A DNA stretch of 8,962 nt from UBA668 sp031413415 (GTDB lineage: Bacteria; Actinomycetota; Acidimicrobiia; Acidimicrobiales; Ilumatobacteraceae). How positions within the stretch are numbered: position 1 is the first letter of the stretch; every line of letters starts with the position of its first letter. Shown here one piece after another: positions 1 to 5,828 of the stretch. The notes under the pieces were generated by a model. That model searched no databases, was not told where the DNA came from, and saw nothing but the letters and a program-made list of their open reading frames with translations. The position numbers and the translations under genes are program-made. The stretch lies in contig JANOET010000188.1 of assembly GCA_031413415.1 (NCBI GenBank), positions 1 through 8,962 on the forward strand, written 5' to 3'.

Positions 1-603
1 AGCAACTGGTCGATGGAAGGGGAGTTGATCCTCAACTGCAACTGCACGGTGTTCTGCCCGTGCGTCGTCTCGCTCGGCAAGCATCCGCCCACCGAGGGCT
101 ACTGCCAGGCGTGGGCCGGCGTCCGCATCGATCGCGGAAACCACCAGGGGCTCGACCTGTCAGGTCTGAACGTGGCGATGCTGCTCGACATCCCCGGCAA
201 GATGGAGCGTGGCAACTGGACGTTGGCCCTGTGGATCGACGACCGGGCGTCCGACGAGCAGTTCGCCGCCCTCGAGACGATCTTCCGTGGCAACGCCCGC
301 GGCTCGACCGGGTTGTTCAACATCCTGGTGGGGAACTACCTGGGGGCCGAGCGCGCCCCGGTCGAGTTCGTCACCGACGGCGACACCCGTTCGCTCAGCG
401 TCGGCCGCGCCATTCAGGGCGAGGTGAAGCCGATCGCCGGCGCGCGAGACGGCGAGGACGTGAGCATCGTCAACACGCAGTACTGGATGGGCCCCGAGGT
501 GATCGTCGCCGAAGCCGTGAAGGGCCGCGTGCGTGCATTCGGGCGGGTGTGGAACTTCGAAGGGCGCAGTGCCGAGATCTGCAGCATCAAGTGGGAGGGC
601 TGA
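1..603 (+). CDS. DUF1326 domain protein, 5' end outside window
   Basis: The reading frame is open from base 1 to the TGA at 601-603. The first in-frame ATG is at 13, but the residues before it (SNWS, then MEGE) already resemble the start of the DUF1326 domain, which usually opens with W-x-(l/v)-x-G-E. The true start is therefore probably just upstream of the window. The hallmark is the cysteine block CNC-x3-CPC, residues 13-21 when counting from base 1, followed by PTEGYCQ and the family-typical DLSGLNVAML and a C-terminal IKWEG. About 200 residues are visible, the normal size for the family. No signal peptide or membrane helix is seen. The biochemical role of DUF1326 is unknown, and the clustered cysteines suggest metal or thiol chemistry (inference). 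The stop codon shares one base with the next start (TGATG), which implies translational coupling with the DmdA-like gene. Confidence 0.85.
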   Translation, partial: SNWSMEGELILNCNCTVFCPCVVSLGKHPPTEGYCQAWAGVRIDRGNHQGLDLSGLNVAMLLDIPGKMERGNWTLALWIDDRASDEQFAALETIFRGNARGSTGLFNILVGNYLGAERAPVEFVTDGDTRSLSVGRAIQGEVKPIAGARDGEDVSIVNTQYWMGPEVIVAEAVKGRVRAFGRVWNFEGRSAEICSIKWEG

Positions 604-1727
604 TGAACCCGCCCGCGCTGGCCATCACCCGTCGCATCCGGTCCACCCCGTGGAGCAGCCGCATCGAGGAGTTCGGCATCAAGGCCTACACGGTCTACAA
701 CCACATGCTGCTGCCCACCCAGGTGCGCGGCGTCGAGGCCGACTACGACCACCTCCGCGGCGCGGTGCAGGTGTGGGACGTCGCATGCGAGCGTCAGGCC
801 GAACTGGTGGGGCCGGATGCAGCACGGCTGGCGCAATTGCTCACCGTGCGCGACCTGTCGTCGTTCGTGGTCGGCCGCTGCGGGTACGCGCCGGTGGTCG
901 ACGACGACGGGCTGCTCATCAACGACCCGGTGGTGTTGAAGGTGGCCGCCGACCGCTTCTGGTTCTCGGTGTCCGACTCCGACGTGGTGCTGTGGGCCGG
1001 GGGCCTGGCCCGCGGCCTCGGCTGGGACGTGAAGGTGCACGAACCCGACGTGTGGCCGCTCGCCGTGCAGGGGCCCAAGGCCGACGACGTCACCGCCGCG
1101 GTACTGGGCGATGCGGTGCGCGACCTGAAGTTCTTCCGGTTCGCTCCCATTGCGTACCGCGGTCACGAGTTCCTCGTGGCGCGCAGCGGATGGAGCGCGC
1201 AGGGCGGCTTCGAGGTGTACGTCGACGACGCCGAGCTCGGACAGGCGCTGTACGACGACCTGATGGAGGCCGGGCGCGAGTTCGACATCGGCCCGGGCTG
1301 CCCGAACCTGATCGAGCGCATCGAAGCGGGGCTGCTCACCTACGGCACCGACGTCACCCGGGCACACACGGCGCTCGAAGCCGGACTCGACCGCTATTGC
1401 TCGCTCGATGCGCCCATCGAGGCCCTGGGGCTCGATGCGCTGCGTCGCCAGCGGGAGGCCGGGCTCATCCGTCGCATCGCTGGTCTGGCGATCGATGGTG
1501 ATGCCGTGCCGCACAATCGCAACGGGTGGGACGTCGAGCACGACGGCCGCTTCGTGGGTGAGGTGACGTCGGCGGTGTGGTCACCGCGGCTCGGTACCAA
1601 CGTCGCCCTGGGCATGCTCCAGATCGGCAGCACGGCACTGGGCAGCACGGTGGTGGTGCGGTGCCCCGACGGCGATCGCACCGCGACCGTCGTCGAGGTG
1701 CCCTTCCCGGGGGCCTCGCAGCGCTGA
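603..1727 (+). CDS. dmdA: DmdA-like DMSP demethylase (GcvT/aminomethyltransferase fold)
   Basis: This encodes 374 residues of the tetrahydrofolate-dependent aminomethyltransferase fold. DmdA moves a methyl group from dimethylsulfoniopropionate to tetrahydrofolate, giving methylmercaptopropionate, in the cytosol. The features I recognise as DmdA-like rather than glycine-cleavage T-protein are the N-terminal RRIRSTPW (residues 10-17), AYTVYNHMLLPT (28-39), VQVWDVACERQ (55-65), LAVQGPKADD (153-162), RSGWSAQGGFEVY (194-206, holding W197, E204 and Y206) and DIGPGCPNLIERIEAGLLTYG (228-248). This rests on memory of the SAR11 enzyme, without an alignment. The ATG at 603 overlaps the preceding stop and has GGGAGG at 593-598. 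An upstream extension in the same frame would overlap the DUF1326 gene by hundreds of bases and is rejected. Length matches DmdA. A close paralogue acting on another methylated compound remains possible. Confidence 0.75.
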   Translation: MNPPALAITRRIRSTPWSSRIEEFGIKAYTVYNHMLLPTQVRGVEADYDHLRGAVQVWDVACERQAELVGPDAARLAQLLTVRDLSSFVVGRCGYAPVVDDDGLLINDPVVLKVAADRFWFSVSDSDVVLWAGGLARGLGWDVKVHEPDVWPLAVQGPKADDVTAAVLGDAVRDLKFFRFAPIAYRGHEFLVARSGWSAQGGFEVYVDDAELGQALYDDLMEAGREFDIGPGCPNLIERIEAGLLTYGTDVTRAHTALEAGLDRYCSLDAPIEALGLDALRRQREAGLIRRIAGLAIDGDAVPHNRNGWDVEHDGRFVGEVTSAVWSPRLGTNVALGMLQIGSTALGSTVVVRCPDGDRTATVVEVPFPGASQR

Positions 1728-1734
1728 GAGGCCG

Positions 1735-2394
1735 TCAGGCCGAGCGGATGTGCTTGCCGCCGGACTCGCTCCAGGCGTCGCGCAGCGTCTGGTCCACCTT
1801 CGCGGCGAACGCGATCTGGACCGCGACGCCGACGATGGCAAGACCGAGGTACAGCACGTACCACCAGGGGTTGTCGGAGATGAGGTCCTTGGTGGTGACG
1901 CCGTCGTCGAAGTCGTCGAGGTTCACGGTGCCGAGGATGAGCATCACGCCGGCGGTGATGGCGCTGGCGCCGCCGAACGCGCTGACCACCGTGAGCACTC
2001 CCATCGGCAGGTCGGTCGCGATGGCGAGTCCGGCGAGGGCGATGCCGACGACGAGGCCAACGATCACGAGTACCCAGTTCCAGGTGACGCCGAAGGCGGA
2101 CATGACGGCCACCCCGAGGGCGAAGCCGATGAATGCCATGGCCACGATGATCGACACCTCGAAGTACAGGTAGGCCAAGAAGAAGAACACGATGGCGAAG
2201 ACGAGGCCGATGATCCAGCTGAAGGACGTGCTGAGGAAACCGTCGCCTGTCCAGCCCTGAACGAGGCCGGCGCCGAGCAGGAAGCCGGCGAAGGCACCCC
2301 AGATGGGGATGACGATGCGCATCGCGAGCCAGCCGCGGAAGCAGAACAGTGCACCGATCAGGATGATGACGATGCCGACGATGACGTCCTTCAT
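1735..2394 (-). CDS. DUF4203 (TMEM198-like) seven-helix membrane protein
   Basis: This encodes 219 residues, almost all hydrophobic. Helices lie at roughly 3-19, 24-45, 59-78, 80-101, 106-127, 132-156 and 178-198, with a small acidic loop (NLDDFDD, 158-164) before the last helix and a polar C-terminus. The glycine-rich paired helices (GAFAGFLLGAG, IGFALGVAV, GLVVGIAL) are typical of DUF4203/TMEM198-like proteins, whose bacterial function is unknown. The start at 2394 was chosen because GGAGGT sits four bases upstream. An in-frame ATG six codons earlier (2412) has no ribosome-binding site. The gene converges on the DmdA-like gene with only seven bases between the stop codons, and I see no clear terminator there. 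It is apparently a single-gene unit. Confidence 0.8.
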   Translation of the reverse strand: MKDVIVGIVIILIGALFCFRGWLAMRIVIPIWGAFAGFLLGAGLVQGWTGDGFLSTSFSWIIGLVFAIVFFFLAYLYFEVSIIVAMAFIGFALGVAVMSAFGVTWNWVLVIVGLVVGIALAGLAIATDLPMGVLTVVSAFGGASAITAGVMLILGTVNLDDFDDGVTTKDLISDNPWWYVLYLGLAIVGVAVQIAFAAKVDQTLRDAWSESGGKHIRSA

Positions 2395-2398
2395 GGTG

Positions 2399-2404
2399 AC
2401 CTCC
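2399..2404 (-). promoter_or_regulatory. Ribosome-binding site that fixes the DUF4203 start
   Basis: On the minus strand GGAGGT lies four bases before the ATG at 2394, a full Shine-Dalgarno match. The alternative ATG at 2412 is itself upstream of this site and has only TCGGGTAACGA before it. The shorter start is therefore preferred. Confidence 0.75.
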
Positions 2405-2760
2405 AGGTCCATTCGTTACCCGACGAAGTTAACCCAGCGAGGCATCCTGGAGCAGCGATGGTAGGTGAACACGCTTCGTGCGGTTCGACCGCTTGGCGTG
2501 GCGTCGTGCTCGCGGTCGAGAGGTACTAGCACCGACGTGCCTTCCCACGTTCGGTGTGGGGGATCCACGCTCTGCGTTCGCCCTGTTCAGGGTGGATTTT
2601 CGACGCTCCGTGTTCGGCGAACGAGGCTCGGGCACCACGGAAGAGGCGTGGTCAGGGGACGTCCACCATCAGTACGCTGCGGCGTTGACGAACCAGCAGC
2701 CGTTCCGCAGGTTTTGGTACCCGGAAATCCACTGAGTGTCGCGCATCTTACGTTCCGTGG
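2405..2760. other. Intergenic region, no credible gene
   Basis: This stretch lies between the DUF4203 start and the regulatory array of the oxidase operon. Open frames of 60-110 codons exist on both strands, but their translations are rich in Arg, Ser and Pro without recognisable domains, their starts lack ribosome-binding sites, and no frame shows the strong third-position GC bias of the neighbouring genes. The DUF4203 promoter should lie at its left end. TAACTT on the minus strand (2431-2426) is a possible -10, with no matching -35. The middle part (2537-2623) contains repeats, described separately. Confidence 0.6.
2537..2623. repeat. Imperfect direct repeats with nested inverted repeats
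   Basis: Read on the minus strand, two related units follow each other: CGAACACGGAGCGTCGA.. leading to ATCCACC (2616-2591) and CGAACGCAGAGCGTGGAT (2580-2563) leading to CCCC. A third, weaker CGAACGTGGG lies near 2553-2544. The period is about 33-36 bases. Inverted repeats within the same stretch are CGTTCGCC (2575-2582) with GGCGAACG (2616-2623), CCCAC (2544-2548) with GTGGG (2556-2560), and ATCCAC (2563-2568) with GTGGAT (2592-2597). The first and third pairings cross and cannot form together in a simple fold. This could be a structured RNA, a decayed repeat element or a protein-binding array. I do not recognise a known family. Confidence 0.4.
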
Positions 2761-2832
2761 TTTGGTCCTAGGACCAAAGGGGTAAATAGGTCCTACTCAG
2801 GTCCTATGACCGAAGCAGGCCGAATGTCCTAT
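2761..2832 (+). promoter_or_regulatory. Tandem operator-like array, two 36-bp units of GTCCTA sites
   Basis: GTCCTA occurs four times on the plus strand, at 2765, 2790, 2801 and 2826. The spacings are 25, 11 and 25, so the pattern strong site then half site is repeated exactly 36 bp apart. The first site is the core of a perfect 18-bp palindrome (2761-2778, TTTGGTCCTAGGACCAAA). The third is GGTCCTATGACC (2800-2811). The two 36-base units agree at about 23 positions, mostly within the sites. The array ends at the -35 element of a candidate promoter, a position usual for an activator or co-operatively bound regulator. The regulator is unknown. The related element upstream of the XRE-type gene makes that protein a candidate. 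Confidence 0.6.
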
Positions 2833-2860
2833 TGAAATTGTCAGGATCTGTTGGTTAAGT
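2832..2860 (+). promoter_or_regulatory. Candidate promoter of the oxidase operon
   Basis: TTGAAA (2832-2837) is a good -35 match. TTAAGT (2855-2860), after a 17-base spacer, is a weak -10 (3 of 6 consensus bases). Transcription would begin near 2867, leaving about 44 bases before the leader reading frame. The weak -10 directly downstream of an operator-like array fits an activator-dependent promoter. This is inference from position and consensus only. Confidence 0.35.
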
Positions 2861-2910
2861 ATGTCCACGGGTTCCAGGACGGGACTTCTTGCGGGAGAAG
2901 GAAAACTGAA

Positions 2911-3003
2911 ATGCACTGCGGGACGGGAGACCCGATGTGCGCCGACGCGAATGTCGGCGCATACGGAAATGTTGTGGCCAGGTCGACGGCGGTGGCGGGA
3001 TGA
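2911..3003 (+). CDS. Possible 30-residue leader peptide before the multicopper oxidase
   Basis: A short frame starts at ATG 2911 behind a purine-rich ribosome-binding site (GGGAGAAGG, 2893-2901, nine bases from the ATG). It ends at TGA 3001-3003, which overlaps the oxidase ATG at 3000 as ATGA. The peptide begins MHCGTGDPMCADA and has two cysteines (residues 3 and 10), one histidine and two methionines near its N-terminus. These are copper- or thiol-reactive residues, but the number is too small to be conclusive. The oxidase start itself has only GGTGG close by, so it may depend on ribosomes that finish this frame. A hairpin (2938-2961) lies inside it. No homologue is recognised. The alternative is that the frame is fortuitous and the region is simply the 5' untranslated leader. 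Confidence 0.4.
   Translation: MHCGTGDPMCADANVGAYGNVVARSTAVAG
2938..2961 (+). other. Hairpin in the oxidase leader
   Basis: TGCGCCGAC (2938-2946) pairs perfectly with GTCGGCGCA (2953-2961) around a six-base loop, and a G-U and a U-A pair can extend it at the base. It ends about 40 bases before the oxidase start and is not followed by a T-run, so a simple intrinsic terminator is unlikely. A ribosome translating the leader frame would unfold it, which allows an attenuation or coupling role. Confidence 0.55.
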
Positions 3004-4652
3004 GCCTCAGCCGACGTGACGTACTCAAGACCGGCGTGTTCGCCGGTGCAGCGGTGGCGTTGCCCGCTGCTCGCCTCGCCGGCGTCAGCGCTGCAGGACC
3101 CACGCCAATGCCGGATGCGCTGCTGCCCAAGCCGTTCACCCTGCCGTTCCAGCAGGCACCGATCGCGGTGCCGTACCGCCGCGACGCCACGTGCGACTAC
3201 TACAAGATGTCGATGCAAGCGGTCGAGGCGCAGATCATCCCCGGCTACGACACGCTGCTCTTCGGCTACAACGGCTCGGTGCCCGGTCCCACCATCGTGG
3301 CCAGCCAGGGCCGCCAGGTCGTGGTCCGTCAGATGAACGACCTGCCGGCGGTGCATCCATTCCTCGGCTACGAGCCGTGGACGTCGGTGCACCTGCATGG
3401 CTCGGCGTCCTTGCCGCAGTACGACGGCTATGCCGGCGACATCACTCGCCCCGGCCAGTACAAGGACTACCACTACCCGAACCACCAGAAGGCTCGCACC
3501 CTCTGGTACCACGACCACGGCATGCACCACACCGCCGAGAACGCCTACCACGGGCTCCTCGGGCAGTACCACATGTACGACGCCGAGGAGCGGGCGCTGC
3601 CGCTTCCCAAGGGCAAGTACGACATCGCTCTCACCATCGGCGACGCCATCTTCCAGGCGCCCTACACCGGTCCCGACGGTCGCAAGAAGGCGCAGTTGCT
3701 GTGGTCGCTCGACGACGAGTCGGGCCACTGGGGCAATGTCGTCCTGGTGAACGGCGTGCCGTGGCCGGTCATGAAGGTGGAGCCGCGCAAGTACCGCTTC
3801 CGAGTGCTCACTGCGGCCATCTCCCGGTCGTTCAGGTTCTCGCTCAGCAACGGTGGTTCGTACCAGATCGTCGGCACCGATGGCGGTCTCATGCCCGCCC
3901 CGGTCACCGTCACTGGCCACCGGCAGCTGTCGGGCGAGCGCTCCGAGATCGTCATCGACTTCGCCAAGTTCAAGGGCCAGACCCTGAACCTGATGAACAC
4001 CAGCCCGAAGAACAACCGGGACTTCACGCACACCAACAAGGTGATGCAGTTCCAGGTGGGCACCACCGTGACCGACACCGTGAACAACTCGGTGCCGTCG
4101 ATCCTCAGCCGCACCAACGACATCATGAACCTCACCGAGGCCATGTGCGTCAAGAACCCCAACGGCACCATCAAGACCACGACGCTGCGACTCGAACGCC
4201 AGAACAGTAGATGGACCGTGAACGGCACCACGTGGGACAAGATCGTCGCCAGCAACTACCAGTTCTGCGAGGCGAGGCCCATGGAGGGCACGGTCGAGAA
4301 GTGGATCATCCAGAACAACTCGGGTGGTTGGTTCCACCCATTCCACATCCACCTCGTCGACTTCAAGATCATTCGCCGTAACGGGGCTGCCGCGATGGCC
4401 CACGAGCGTGGCCCGAAGGACGTCGTGTACACGGGCGAGAACGAGACCATCGAGATCCTCGTCAGGTTCGACGGCTGCGGCAAGTACATGATGCACTGCC
4501 ACAACCTCGTCCACGAGGACCACGACATGATGACGCAGTTCGAGGTGCAGCCCCAGCCCGGCTCCGAGCACGTCAACTTCCTCATCGACAACGACCCGTT
4601 GACGGCGGCGTTGCCGAAGGACAAGTCGGAAGAGCCGGACGATGTCCTCTGA
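3000..4652 (+). CDS. Tat-exported three-domain multicopper oxidase (CotA / bilirubin-oxidase type)
   Basis: This encodes 550 residues. Multicopper oxidases oxidise phenols, bilirubin-like compounds or metal ions and reduce O2 to water. The substrate here cannot be read from sequence. The N-terminus has a twin-arginine signal, SRRDVLK (4-10), followed by a hydrophobic Ala/Gly stretch to about residue 32. All four copper motifs are intact: HLHG (131-134), WYHDH (169-173), HPFHIH (446-451) and HCHNLVHEDHDM (499-510). The last contains the type 1 copper Cys500, His505 and axial Met510, and its HCH and the other motifs supply the trinuclear centre. The spacing and the phrases FGYNGSVPGPTI and YPNHQKARTLWYHDHGM match the CotA/bilirubin-oxidase branch. 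ATG 3000 was chosen because it puts the RR motif at residues 5-6. A GTG at 2937 behind GGGAG would add an Arg/Cys-rich 21-residue extension. The gene overlaps the next one by 11 bases. Confidence 0.92.
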   Translation: MSLSRRDVLKTGVFAGAAVALPAARLAGVSAAGPTPMPDALLPKPFTLPFQQAPIAVPYRRDATCDYYKMSMQAVEAQIIPGYDTLLFGYNGSVPGPTIVASQGRQVVVRQMNDLPAVHPFLGYEPWTSVHLHGSASLPQYDGYAGDITRPGQYKDYHYPNHQKARTLWYHDHGMHHTAENAYHGLLGQYHMYDAEERALPLPKGKYDIALTIGDAIFQAPYTGPDGRKKAQLLWSLDDESGHWGNVVLVNGVPWPVMKVEPRKYRFRVLTAAISRSFRFSLSNGGSYQIVGTDGGLMPAPVTVTGHRQLSGERSEIVIDFAKFKGQTLNLMNTSPKNNRDFTHTNKVMQFQVGTTVTDTVNNSVPSILSRTNDIMNLTEAMCVKNPNGTIKTTTLRLERQNSRWTVNGTTWDKIVASNYQFCEARPMEGTVEKWIIQNNSGGWFHPFHIHLVDFKIIRRNGAAAMAHERGPKDVVYTGENETIEILVRFDGCGKYMMHCHNLVHEDHDMMTQFEVQPQPGSEHVNFLIDNDPLTAALPKDKSEEPDDVL

Positions 4653-5229
4653 TCTGACCTCTGTCGTGTTCCCGGTGCGGGCCGGGAACACGACAGAGGT
4701 CGAAACCGCGCGTCGGGCGGCCGCCACGCGTTCCGTCGCCGTCGACGTCGCAATTCTGCTGTCGGCAGCTGCCGGCATCGCCCACGCCATCTCCACCCCG
4801 GCCCACTGGCGTTGGTGGCAGGCGTCGGGGGTGTTCTTCGCCGTCATCACGGCGGCGCAACTGGCGCTCGCGGTGTTGCTGTACTTCCACCGCACAGGCC
4901 TGAAGACGGTGCTGTTCGGCATCTGGACCAACGTGCTCGTGGTCTCGGTCTACGTCGCCAGCCGCCTCGCCGCACTCCCTGGACAGCCGGGGAAGACTGC
5001 GCACAACTCGCCGAGTGCCCCCGGGCGTGCGCTGCTCCCGGCGCAGCCCGAGGGGGTCGGCGCGTTCGACGTGTTCGCCCTCCTGGTCGAGCTCGGGCTG
5101 ATCGTGCTGCTCGTCGGCATGCTGCCGGCCAGGGTGCGGTCCCGCACGACCACTGCGCTGATGTTCTGTGGCCTGGCCTTCTGTGCCTTCGCCGCCTGGT
5201 CCGTCATGTCGAACGGCGCCATCGGGTGA
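4642..5229 (+). CDS. Five-helix membrane protein of the oxidase operon
   Basis: This encodes 195 residues of unassigned function. Hydrophobic helices lie at about 31-50, 61-82, 87-109, 144-162 and 169-189, with a Pro/Gly/Ala-rich loop (112-140) between helices 3 and 4. The first helix ends in GIAHAISTPAHWRWW, whose histidines 48 and 55 could bind a metal or haem (inference). I have seen similar GIAH..AHW..W patterns in small actinobacterial membrane proteins, but can give no function. ATG 4642 overlaps the oxidase gene by 11 bases and has GGAAGAG (4628-4634) upstream. No in-frame ATG occurs between the hairpin and helix 1, so this start stands even though codons 6-20 are formed by a 20-bp inverted repeat. 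The stop overlaps the signal peptidase start as GTGA. Confidence 0.8.
   Translation: MSSDLTSVVFPVRAGNTTEVETARRAAATRSVAVDVAILLSAAAGIAHAISTPAHWRWWQASGVFFAVITAAQLALAVLLYFHRTGLKTVLFGIWTNVLVVSVYVASRLAALPGQPGKTAHNSPSAPGRALLPAQPEGVGAFDVFALLVELGLIVLLVGMLPARVRSRTTTALMFCGLAFCAFAAWSVMSNGAIG
4656..4701. terminator. Perfect 20-bp inverted repeat, terminator- or attenuator-like
   Basis: GACCTCTGTCGTGTTCCCGG (4656-4675) is exactly complementary to 4682-4701 around a six-base loop (TGCGGG). The stem starts four bases after the oxidase stop codon, where a terminator would sit, but no T-run follows on either strand (GAAACCGCG downstream on plus). Actinobacterial hairpins without a U-tail can still stop or pause transcription, or protect the 3' end of a processed message. 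It lies inside the open frame of the next gene, so it may set the ratio of oxidase to downstream products. The structure is certain. The function is inferred. Confidence 0.6.
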
Positions 5230-5789
5230 CCTCGGCCCTGGCGGACGACGTCGATCGCGAAACCCACGAGTCCGGTGGTGATCAGTCGGTCGCACCGGCG
5301 TCTCGGCGGCGGTCGTCTCGCCTGCTGCCCATCGGCCTCGGCGTCATGGCGGTGCTGCTCGTGGTGCGGTTCTTCGTGGCCCAACCGGTGCTCACCGAAG
5401 GGCGCAGCATGGAGCCGACGCTACACGACGGCGATGCCCTGGTCATCGATCGAGTGACCTACCGATTCCGTGACCCCGAGGTCGGCGACATCGTCATGGC
5501 GATCACTCCCGACACGCGCGAGTCGGTCGTGAAGCGCGTTGTCGCCATCGGTGGCGACAGCATCGGGATCGAGAACGGCGTGTTGCTGCGCAACGGCCGC
5601 CCGGTCACCGAGCCGTTCGCCAACCACGGGGAGATGGATGGTTTCTACTGGGGCCCCATCGTGGTTCCCGAGCATCACGTGTTCCTGCTCGGCGACAACC
5701 GGATCGACTCGGTCGACTCGCGCCACTACGGGGCAGTGTCGGTCGACGACATCGAGGGCCGCTACGCCTTCCGCATTGCGTCGCTCTGA
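5226..5789 (+). CDS. lepB: Type I signal peptidase
   Basis: This encodes 187 residues, the short form typical of Gram-positive bacteria. It cleaves signal peptides of exported proteins on the outer face of the cytoplasmic membrane. A polar 30-residue N-terminus is followed by one membrane anchor (about 33-52). The catalytic serine is in GRSMEPTL (Ser61) and the general-base lysine in VVKRVVAIGGD (Lys103). The conserved GDNRIDSVDSRHYG block is at 156-169. All essential boxes are intact. The GTG start at 5226 overlaps the upstream stop as GTGA, so translation is probably coupled. Its position at the end of an operon with a Tat-exported oxidase suggests it may process that oxidase preferentially (inference). 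It could equally be one of several general signal peptidases. The gene converges on the XRE-type gene with 39 bases between the stops. Confidence 0.93.
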   Translation: MTSALADDVDRETHESGGDQSVAPASRRRSSRLLPIGLGVMAVLLVVRFFVAQPVLTEGRSMEPTLHDGDALVIDRVTYRFRDPEVGDIVMAITPDTRESVVKRVVAIGGDSIGIENGVLLRNGRPVTEPFANHGEMDGFYWGPIVVPEHHVFLLGDNRIDSVDSRHYGAVSVDDIEGRYAFRIASL

Positions 5790-5828
5790 CGAGAGGATGC
5801 CGCGTCGGCCGCTGGAGTTCGTCGAGGG

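Noticed and set aside
60..602. In-frame extension of the DmdA-like gene upstream of 603, giving a 555-residue protein
   Set aside because: The extension is an Arg-rich out-of-frame reading of the DUF1326 gene. DmdA has about 370 residues, and ATG 603 has a ribosome-binding site and the family N-terminus.
414..1541. Long minus-strand frame opposite the DmdA-like gene
   Set aside because: Antisense shadow with no recognisable domain. The plus-strand protein is clearly conserved.
1750..2529. Long plus-strand frame opposite the DUF4203 gene
   Set aside because: Its translation is almost only Asp, Glu, Gly, Ala and His, the usual mirror of a hydrophobic membrane-protein gene.
2761..2778. The palindrome as a DosR-type dormancy box
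   Set aside because: The half-site is GGTCC rather than the GGGAC of the DosR consensus, and no DosR-like gene is in the window.
2429..2785. Short frames of 69-106 codons on both strands of the intergenic region
   Set aside because: They have no ribosome-binding site, no domain, biased Arg/Ser/Pro composition and no coding-like third-position bias.
2937..2999. GTG 2937 as the oxidase start (21 extra residues, Arg/Cys-rich)
   Set aside because: GGGAG at a fair distance makes it possible, but it would push the Tat motif to residues 25-31 and lie within the hairpin. ATG 3000 gives a standard Tat signal. Kept as an alternative only.
2841..4931. Very long open frame on the minus strand opposite the oxidase and membrane-protein genes
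   Set aside because: It is a high-GC antisense shadow. Its translation is low-complexity (Val, His, Arg, Asp-rich) without domains, while the plus strand encodes an intact oxidase.
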